Notes under the pieces: generated by a model
Database searches by the model: none
What the model saw: the letters and a program-made list of their open reading frames with translations, nothing else
What the model was told of the DNA's origin: nothing
Program-made: the position numbers and the translations under genes
Source: Tetragonia tetragonoides
Lineage: Eukaryota; Streptophyta; Magnoliopsida; Caryophyllales; Aizoaceae
NCBI GenBank assembly: GCA_038025085.1
Contig: CM076151.1
Coordinates: forward strand, 7,259,001-7,323,000
Direction of reading: 5' to 3'
DNA: 64,000 bases
Part shown: positions 56,501 to 64,000 of the stretch, piece by piece
How positions within the stretch are numbered: position 1 is the first letter of the stretch
How the letters are laid out: each line of letters starts with the position of its first letter

Positions 56501-59500
56501 GAAGCCCAAATACCGTGGATTATAGCCTTCGGTTTTTGGCTTTGTGGGGCCCGGTTGAGATTTTTCCCCAAACTTCTCCGGAGGGTTTATTGCGATCCTA
56601 AAGGACCCCGAATCCCCAAGAAGGTCATTCGGATCCTTGAATTACGATTTGACCCGTTTTCAGATGTTTTGGCCATTAGATTGGTGTCTCCTAAAAGCCC
56701 GTCCAAGCCAACCAAGGACCCACCTTGGCGGCCTCCCATGTACCGTAGGGGTGTCCGACGCGATCTGAAGCGAAATTATCCACCTCTGTTCCTGGAAACC
56801 CAAAAACCTTCGATTTTTGGCTTTGCGGAGCCAAGTTGAGATTTTTGCCCAAACTTATCCGGGGGGTTTATTGTGACCCTAGAGGACCCCCCGATGCCCC
56901 GGGAAGGTCATCCGGGTCCCGGAACTACGATTTGACCCATGTTTCGGCCCTTTGATTGGTGTCCCGTGAAAGCCCATCCTAGCCTTCCAAGGACCCACCT
57001 CGGGGTCCTCCCATGTCCCCTAGATGTGTCCCATGCGATGTGGTGTGAAAATATTCACTTCTATTCCCAGGCCTTCCGGAAGTCCAAAAGCCATGGATTA
57101 TAGCCTCCGATTTTTGGCTTTGCTGAGATTTTTGCCCCAACTACTTTGGGGGGTTTGCTTGGCGGTTGAGTACCCCCGATGCCCCGGGATGGTCATCCGG
57201 GTGCCTGAGCTACGATTTGACCCATGTTTTCGGATGTTTCAGTCCTAAGATTGGTGTCCCATAAAAGCCCGTGCAAGCATACCAAGGACCCACCTAGGGC
57301 CTCCCATGCCCTCTAGGAGTGTCCCGTGCGATGTGGTGCGAAAATATTCACCTCTATTCGTGGGCCTTCCAGAAGCCCAAAAAACGAGGATTATAGCCTT
57401 CGATTTTTGGTTTTGCGGGGCCCGGTTGAGATTTTTGCCCAAACTTATCTGGGGAGTTTATTGTGACCCTAGAGGACCCCCGATGCCCCGAGAAGGTCAT
57501 CCGGGTTTCTGAACTACGATTTGACCCATGTTTTCCGATGTTTCGGCCCTTAGATTGTTGTCTCGTAAAAGCCCGTCCAAGCATACAAAGGACCCACCCG
57601 GGGGTCTCCCATGCCCCTTAAGGGTGTCCCATGCGATGTGGTGCGAAAATATCCACCTCTGTTCCAAGGCCTTCCGTAAGCCCAAAAATCGTGGATTAGC
57701 CTTCGATTTTTTGCTTTGCAGGCCCAAACTTCTTCGTGGGTTTTATTGTGACCCTAGAGGACCCCCAATGCCCCAGGAAGGTCACATCCGGGTCCTTGAA
57801 CTACGATTTGACTTATGTTTCCGGATGTTTCGGCCCTTAGATTTGTTTCCCGTAAAAGGCTGTCCAAGCCTACCAAGGAGCCACCACAGGGGCCTCCCAT
57901 GTCCTGTAGGGGTGTTCCATGCGATGTGGTGCGAAAATATCCACCTCTGTTCCAGGGCCTTCTGAAAGCCCAAAAACTGTGGATAATTGCCTTCGATTTT
58001 TGGCTTTGCAGTGCCCGGTTGAGATTTTTGCCCAAATTTCTCTAGGGGGTTTATTGTGACCCTAGAGGACCCCCGATGCCCCTGGAAGCTCATCCGGGTC
58101 TCTGGGTCCCTGAACAACGATTTGACCTATGTTTTCTAATGTTTCGGCCCTTAGATTGGTGTCCCGTAAAAGCCCGTCTAAGCCTACCAATGACCCATGC
58201 CGGGGGCCTCCAATGTCGCGTTTGGGTGTCCCATGCGATGTGGTACGAAAATATCCACCTTTGTTGCAGGGTCTTTCGGAAGCCAAAAACCGTGGATTAT
58301 AGCCTTTTATCTTTGGCTTTGCGAGGCCCGGTTGAGATTCCCGGATGATTGTGGCCCTAGAGGACCCCTGGTGACCCGGGAAGGTCATCTACCTTAACTT
58401 CGATTTGACCTATGTTTTCTGATGTTTGGGCCCTTAGATTGGTTTCCCGTAAAAGCCCGTCCAAGCATACAAAAGACCCAACTCAGGGGCCTCCCATGCC
58501 CCCTACGTGTGTCCCATGCGATGTGGTGCGAAAATATCCACCTCTGTTCCAGGGCCTTTCGGAAGCCAAAAACCATGAGTTGTAGCCTTCGATTTTTGGC
58601 TTAGCGGGGTTCGATTGAGATTTTCGCCCAAACTTTTGTGGGGGGTTTATTGTGACCCTAGGGGATCCCCGACGCCCCGCGAAGGTCATCTAGGTCCCTG
58701 AGCTACATTTGACCCATGTTTCGACCCTTACATTGGTGTCCCATTAAAGCCCGTCCAAGCCTACTAAGGACCCACCACGGGGTCCTCCCATGTCCCCTAG
58801 TTGTGTCCCATGCGATGTGGTGCGAAAATATCCATCTCTGATCCAGATCCTTCTGGAAGCCTAAAAATCGTGGATTATAGCCTTTAAATTTTTGCTTTGC
58901 GGGGCCCAGTTGAGATTTTGCCCAAACATCTCCAGGGGTCTATTATGACCCTAGAGGACCCTCGATGCCCCGGGAAGGTCATCCGGGTCCCTGAACTACG
59001 ATTTGACCCATGTTTTCGGATGTTTCGGCCCTTAGATTGATGCTCCGTAAAAGCCTGTCCAGGCCTACGAAGGACCCACCCGGGGGGTCCTCCCATGTCC
59101 CCTACGGGTGTCCCATGCGATGTGGTGCGAAAATATCCACCTTTGTTCCAGGGTCTTCCGGAAGTCCAAAAGCCGTGGATTATAGCCTTTGATTTTTGGC
59201 TTTGCGGGTCCCGGTTGAGATTTTTGCCCAAACCGCCTTGGGGGTTTTGTTGTGACCCTAGAGGACCCCCGATACCCAGAGAAGGTCATTCGGGTCCCTG
59301 AACTACGATTTGACCCATGTTTTCAGATGTTTCGACCCTTAGATTGGTGTCCTGTAAAAGCCCGTCCAAACCTACCAAGGAACATCCTGGGGTCCTCCCG
59401 TGTCCTCTAGGGGTGTCCCATGCCGTTTGGTGTGAAATTATCCACCTATGTTCCAGAGCCTTCCGAAAGCCCAAAAACCGTAGATTATTGCGTACGATTT

Positions 59501-61960
59501 TTGGCTTTGCGGGGCCCAGTTGAGATTTTTTCCCAAACTTCTCCTGGGGGTTTATTGTGACCCTAGAGGACCCCCAATGCCCCGGAAAGATCATTTGGGT
59601 CCCTGAACTACGATTTGACCCATGTTTCGGCCTTTAGATTGGTGTCCCGTAAAAGCCCGTCCAAGCCTACCAAGAACCCACTCAGGGGTCCTCCCATGTC
59701 CCCTAGGAGTGTCCCATGCGATGTGGTGCGAAATTCCGAAAGCCCAAAAACCGTGGATTAGCCTTCGCGTTTTGGCTCTGTGGGACCCAAATGAGAATTT
59801 TGCCCAAACTTCTCCTGGTGGTTTATTGTGACCCTAGGGGACCCCCGATTCCCAGAGAAGGTCATCCGGGTCCCTGAACGACCCATGTTTTCGGATGTTT
59901 CGGCCCTTAGATTGGTGTCACGTAGAAGCTTGTCCAGGCCTATCATGGACCCGATAACTGACCTTGGGGGCTTCCCATGACCCCTTGCGGTGTCACATGC
60001 GAAATGGTGCGGAAATATTCACCTACATTAAAAAAAAGACTCTCTGAAGCCCAAAAACGTGGATTATAGGCTTCAATTTTCAGCTTCCAAGGGTCCTGTT
60101 ATGATTTTTGCCCAAACTTTTCCGGGGGGTCTATCATGACCCTCGAGGACCTCCGGTGCCTCGAGAAGGTCACTCGGGTCCTCGAACTCTGAATTTACCC
60201 ATGCTTTCTGTGTTCAGCCCTTAGATTGGTGTCCTCCAAAACGTCAGTCGAAGCCTACTAGGGACCCGATAACATACCCCCCCTCCAGGCGTCCCCTATC
60301 CCCTAGGGGTGTCCCCTGTGAAGTAGTGCAATAATTTCCACCTTCGTTCTGGGGCCTCCTGGAAGCCCAAAGGCCCCAAACAACATGGATTATAGCTTTC
60401 GATTTTCGGCTTCCCGGGCCCCCGATTGTGATTTTTGCCCAATCTTCGTCGGGGGGACTAGCTTGACTTAGCTCCATTGAAAACCAGGTTCTGCTTGTCT
60501 GGTTGGGCCTTGATCCTACTCAGCCTACTAGTTGACCGGAATGAACTCAACCAGAGGGACCACAGGTTGACTATGGTTTTGAGCTTACAGTAAGCAAATT
60601 ACAGCACATGGATGTAGATGAGACTTGATTATCATAGACAATTGTATGCCGTTTTGACTTGCATACTGCAGTTCATTGGTGTATTAACATTGTAAAGCAG
60701 GACCTTGCTTTTGCAATCTGAGCCATATTGACTTGATTTTATCCTGAACTAGTGTTTGGTTGTTTCCAGAATCATCATTTTTCCTTGTTGCAACGAGAGA
60801 CTGAAAAACTTCAGGGCGATATAGAAAAGCTGCGCAATGAGCTGAAGTCAGTTTATAACATCTGGATATCTGCAATCTTTTCCTGGGGTATTTGAACTGG
60901 ATATCTTCTCTTTGATGTTTGCTGAAATATGTATTTGTATCTTGTTTGAAACATGTATGAGATTGACAAGGTGACTGCGGGGCAACGATTGGATTTAAAT
61001 CTGGAAAGAGGGTGAGGAGCTCATTTCATTCACTGTCTTGATAATTCTTATTTTCAGCAAATATTTCTTGCTTTGCTTCCAGCTTAACCTAGTTAAATTG
61101 AGTGCAGGCGTATACGTGATGAACTCGCTGATCAAAAGGCAGAAACCAGCAACCTCACAAACAAACTTGATCGAGTAAGTAGTTTTATATTTTTGTTTAA
61201 TTTATAGCATCTTTTAATGAGATGTACACTGTTTTATGAGGACAGATGAGTTGACCTTCTCATAGTAAGGAAGAACAAAGGTATTGAAATCCATTTCAGG
61301 CATCCAATTTCAAAGCCATGCAAGGGATGAAACAATTGAAGGAACTGCCTCCCACCTTTAAACCACCCAACCAAGATCATCTTTAGGACTGAAATTTAGC
61401 TGACTTATGTCATTAGGTTGTGGATTTTGCTGATTGTAGCTGTTTCTCATTCTCCACATTTGAATACCACCTGGCTCCTCCTTGTACTAGCACTACTTAC
61501 GCTCACCTCACCCACCCTCCCCATTCACCCAACAGTTTGTACCCGTAATTGATCACCTACCTCTCTCCAGCCTTACGATCTGAGAGTGGGAAAGCTTTTG
61601 TAGTAGGAAAGAGCAGTGATTCTGAGACTGCAAACTTCACCCCCCGCCTCCTCTGTGCCTGCCACAAAAAGGAAATTAAGACAATATGGCAATGAATAGA
61701 AATTGGCATTTCAAATTCAGATTTTGCATGAAATAAAACTGGATAGATTACATGATCGGACATCTTGATTTTGCATTGCCGGACCCTTTTGTAAAGTCCC
61801 TTATGGATGAATTTATGTCATCTTCTTCTGTCATTAGGAAATTCATGCATTGAGGGCAGGGGTTGAGACAGCAAAGTACGAGGTGATCAAATACTGCATT
61901 GGTACCCTTGTCTCTCTTTCAGCAGTTGGTCTTACTGTACTCCGGATATTACAGCGTTAG
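50567..61960 (+). CDS. mitochondrial coiled-coil protein, DUF1640/CCDC90 (MCUR1/FMP32-like) family
   Basis: Family members are inner-mitochondrial-membrane proteins with a coiled coil and one C-terminal membrane helix; the animal relative MCUR1 affects the calcium uniporter and yeast Fmp32 affects cytochrome oxidase assembly. Exons: 50567-50734, 51306-51437, 51543-51602, 60770-60850, 60962-61011, 61108-61174 and 61838-61960, giving 226 residues. Residues 1 to about 40 are Arg/Ser-rich without acids, a mitochondrial presequence. Then LVDTLALVRSLEAQGVPSKQ, EITEVL-type helices, a coiled coil (LLQRETEKLQGDIEKLRNEL, VTAGQRLDLNLERGRIRDEL) and a membrane helix near the end (CIGTLVSLSAVGLTVLRIL). The exon 4/5 junction is uncertain by one residue. 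Intron 3 (51603-60769) is swollen by a satellite array. Confidence 0.88.
52540..60470. repeat. satellite array, about 27 tandem monomers of about 297 bp, in intron 3 of the DUF1640 gene
   Basis: A landmark CGATGTGGTGCG and its variants recur at about 52596, 52913, 53213, 53499, 53801, 54085, 54372, 54664, 54957, 55267, 55556, 55858, 56150, 56457, 56760, 57027, 57325, 57634, 57920, 58227, 58519, 58814, 59117, 59421, 59718, 60000 and 60310: mean spacing about 297, range about 267-317. All copies are head-to-tail. Other conserved blocks are GTGGATTATAGCCTTCGATT, GTTGAGATTTTTGCCCAAAC and TTAGATTGGTGTCCCGTAAA. The last two units and the first are the most divergent, as is usual at array edges. GC content is visibly higher than the flanks. 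The many open frames inside are by-products of the repeat and are not genes. Confidence 0.97.
54000..57250. repeat. higher-order repeat region within the satellite
   Basis: Two diagnostic variants recur in order. Type X (GGCGGTAAAGTACCCC-like, after a CCCCAACTACTT variant) is at about 54222, 55092, 56288 and 57161. Type Y (GCCATTAGATTGGTGTCTCC) is at about 54585, 55772 and 56672. The spacings (870, 1196, 873 and 1190, 900) equal three or four monomers, so blocks of three to four monomers were duplicated as units, one with an extra monomer. Confidence 0.75.
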
Positions 61961-63222
61961 TGAGAACGGTGTGAAAAAAGGGAGACTGTATATAACAATT
62001 TTTTCCAAGGCCACTAGGAGCCTCAAAGCACAAGAAGTACTTAGAAATTTGAAACTCAGTACCCTCTGGTAGTTCTGTTCCAGCTAGAACGAGGTAATAT
62101 CCTACCTGGACACGTTCCTTGTTTTTATAGAGTTCTATAGGATAGGTTGTTTGTGCAGATTTTAGAGTTGTTTCATATATGCTTTTTCCTCTTTCTTTTT
62201 TTTTTTTTTTTTGAGGGAGGAGGTGCTGGGGAAAATCATTTCACTAATTGTATTGGAAAGGCCAAGTCCCCGAGAAATTTTTGGATGCTGTAGTTAGAAA
62301 ATTTGAAAGAAAACTTAATATCACAGTATCCATCTCATGTAAAGCAGTTTACAGTTTATATGAGGAATGAATTTTAAGCATTGTAATTGCTGTGCTGTGC
62401 TGTGCTGTTCTGATTCAACAATGATGGAACCTTCACACCACCATGCGGGATGTGATGGTATGTGGCCAATGTGGGTGTACTGTTGGAAAATCTGAAGTTA
62501 TATTCTAGAGATGAGCATTACTTTCAATGTTGCACCTACTGGATCTTTATTTGAACTTGCTCGTAGTCGAGGATTTTAACTTCTCCTTTTGCTCCATAGT
62601 TGGAGTAATCAGACTCTGTCTGAACTTGTTGTACACCTTTAAACTCGTGACACAGTAGTGATCATTATCCTCCTCCTACTTCGCTGATGTTGTCTGTTGA
62701 GCTTGCTGCCTCAGGCCAGTCTTGAGACGGAACGGCCTGCTATCTGCTTGTGGAATTGAAATTTGATTAACCTCGTTTTGCAATTCCTCTGTTTTTCTTT
62801 CGTGTAAAAATGGTGTACTCGGATGTCCAAAGCAGTGCCTTACTGCCTTCTGATGCCTAATTCCTACAGACTTGAGGCTGACAACCTATAGTAGCTCACC
62901 CCCTTGTTGCCTGTCAAATGTGTCTCTGGCAAATTTGTGAGTTTCGGTTATCAAAAGGATTTAATCAATAGAAAGGTGCCAGTGATCAAAAACAAAAGAA
63001 AAATAGAAAGGTGCCAAATACTAGTTTTCTTCTTATTTTGGCTACTGGTGTAAAATGTCAGGAAACCATAAATTGCGTTTCCGTTCACAGTCTAAATTAC
63101 AGAAGGTAGCAATACTAGTCGTTCCGAAAATAAACTGTTGTTCACTAAGATCCAGATGGTTATTCAACTGCATACAAGTTGCTGTGAATTATTTTCTCCT
63201 TCCGTATGTGTTTGATGTGCTT
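61961..63222. other. convergent 3' regions, no gene recognised
   Basis: Holds the 3'UTR of the DUF1640 gene and, on the other strand, that of the P450 gene. A TGTGC-type short repeat lies near 62390-62410 and a poly-T run near 62200. Confidence 0.5.
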
Positions 63223-63846
63223 CTAGTTTGAAGTCATTTTAAGGCGATAAGTAGGCACTGCAACAAGCCTAGTTGCCTTGGGAGCAGTTAACCCAAACAT
63301 ATCCTCCATACTTAGGTCACTATGATTCATTCCATCGGGTAGATTCAACGTAAAACAATGGCAAAGATTAGTCACAGCTAGCTCCAATGCATACAACCCG
63401 AGCTGCATACCGGGACATGATCTCCTACCTGACCCAAATGGTATGAACTCAAAGTCACTCCCCTTGAAGTCCGGGGCACCTTCCTGGGTGAATCGCGCTG
63501 GTTCAAATTTATCTGGGTTGTCCCACACAGCCGGATCACACCCGATGGCCCATGCATTGATCATAACCCGGGAGCGGGCCGGGATGAAGTAGCAGTCCAC
63601 GGTGGTAGCCTTGGCGGTCGCATGGGGGAGGAGTGGGATGGGTGGGTGGAGCCGTATGGTCTCTTTGAAAACACATTTGAGGTAGGTGAGCTTCTCAAGG
63701 TGGGCATCTTGGACCATGTGGTCAAGGCCTACAACGACTGCTAACTCCTGTTGGACCATTTTGAGCTCTTCTGGGGTCTTCATTAGCTCTGCCATGGTCC
63801 ATTCAATTAGAGATGCAACTGTCTCTGTTCCTCCAAACATGACATC
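63223..63846 (-). CDS. F5H: ferulate/coniferaldehyde 5-hydroxylase (CYP84A), last exon, cut by window edge
   Basis: An ER-anchored P450 that 5-hydroxylates coniferaldehyde or coniferyl alcohol, committing monolignols to syringyl lignin and sinapate esters. Visible part: 207 residues, exon 63846-63223, preceded by an acceptor (TTCTAG then GATGTC). Motifs in order: I-helix MFGGTETVASLIEWTMAELM (the oxygen-binding Gly-Thr pair), K-helix ExxR in KETIRLHPPIPLL, the PERF-like FEPARF, and the heme loop FGSGRRSCPGMQLGLYALEL with the Cys ligand. FGLTAPKATRLVAVPT near the end is typical of CYP84A. The intron before DVMFGGTET is at the position usual for this family; the first exon would lie to the right of the window. 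The N-terminal anchor is not seen. Confidence 0.85.
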   Translation of the reverse strand, partial: DVMFGGTETVASLIEWTMAELMKTPEELKMVQQELAVVVGLDHMVQDAHLEKLTYLKCVFKETIRLHPPIPLLPHATAKATTVDCYFIPARSRVMINAWAIGCDPAVWDNPDKFEPARFTQEGAPDFKGSDFEFIPFGSGRRSCPGMQLGLYALELAVTNLCHCFTLNLPDGMNHSDLSMEDMFGLTAPKATRLVAVPTYRLKMTSN

Positions 63847-64000
63847 CTAGAATCACATATTCACATCATGCCAAAGAAAGCATTACATTGGTATGCTATC
63901 CAAATTATTAAATTCCAACACAAACGGGATAAGATCCTGACCTTCTCACGTCATCATGATTCACAGATAGTGGTCTCATGCATGAGGTATCACTTTAGCA
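63847..64000 (-). other. intron of the P450 gene running off the window
   Basis: AT-rich sequence upstream (minus strand) of the acceptor at 63847; no coding frame continues here. Confidence 0.6.

Noticed and set aside
52738..59946. Dozens of 60-210-codon frames on both strands with repeated phrases such as HAMWCENIHLCSRAF and PWNRGGYFRTTSHGTP
   Set aside because: They come from the about 297-bp satellite read in several frames; they recur once per monomer, shift frame between monomers and have no start or promoter context.
1..64000. CRISPR arrays, bacterial operons, phage or plasmid features
   Set aside because: The window is plant nuclear DNA; the only regular repeat array is the satellite, which has no spacers or associated genes.

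Overview
This is nuclear DNA of a flowering plant, most likely a core eudicot. Genes are spliced with GT-AG (and some GC-AG) introns, intergenic DNA is AT-rich, and there are nuclear-type tRNA genes, Stowaway- and Tourist-type MITEs, an L1-type LINE relic, and plant genes for chloroplast aldolase, a GH9 endoglucanase and a CYP84A-type P450. The species cannot be fixed from the sequence alone.

Layout. 0.8-7.5 kb: a cluster of four intronless paralogues (+,-,+,+) coding for small proteins of 104-133 residues. Each has a Pro/Tyr-rich N-terminus and a C-terminal Gly/Asn-rich motif built around Q-x-x-G-D-V-x-V-G-N. I recognise no known family, and duplicated promoter blocks lie between them. This is the best candidate for something undescribed. 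9.8-12.2 kb (-): complete plastid class I fructose-bisphosphate aldolase, 6 exons. 13.4-15.8 kb (-): acidic plant protein of unknown function with its 5'UTR intron. 15.9 and 16.6 kb (-): tRNA-Glu(CTC) and tRNA-Leu(CAA). 17.0-17.4 kb (-): small putative secreted protein. 19.8-24.0 kb (-): secreted GH9 endoglucanase, 4 exons, with a MITE-like element in intron 1.

24-28 kb is intergenic with a Stowaway MITE. 28.2-32.1 kb (-): SR-rich, multi-CCHC zinc-knuckle protein whose reading frame is cut by one in-frame stop, leaving six of nine knuckles. 33.9-35.2 kb: non-autonomous element with long terminal inverted repeats, just upstream of the next gene. 35.8-49.3 kb (+): complete NERD/C3H19-type chromatin and small-RNA pathway protein (PHD, SWIB, Plus3, GYF, CCCH), 10 exons. 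One of its introns is an AT-AC U12-type intron, and other introns hold a LINE relic and a Tourist MITE.

50.6-62.0 kb (+): mitochondrial coiled-coil protein of the DUF1640/CCDC90/MCUR1 family, 7 exons. Its third intron has been expanded to about 9.2 kb by a satellite array of about 27 monomers of about 297 bp with higher-order structure. 63.2 kb to the right edge (-): last exon of a ferulate/coniferaldehyde 5-hydroxylase (CYP84A), cut by the window.

The genes are not organised as an operon or pathway. They are independent housekeeping, cell-wall and regulatory genes; only the paralogue cluster at the left looks like a locally evolved functional group. All exon structures were derived by hand from splice signals, reading phase and remembered family sequence patterns; no alignment or transcript evidence was available.
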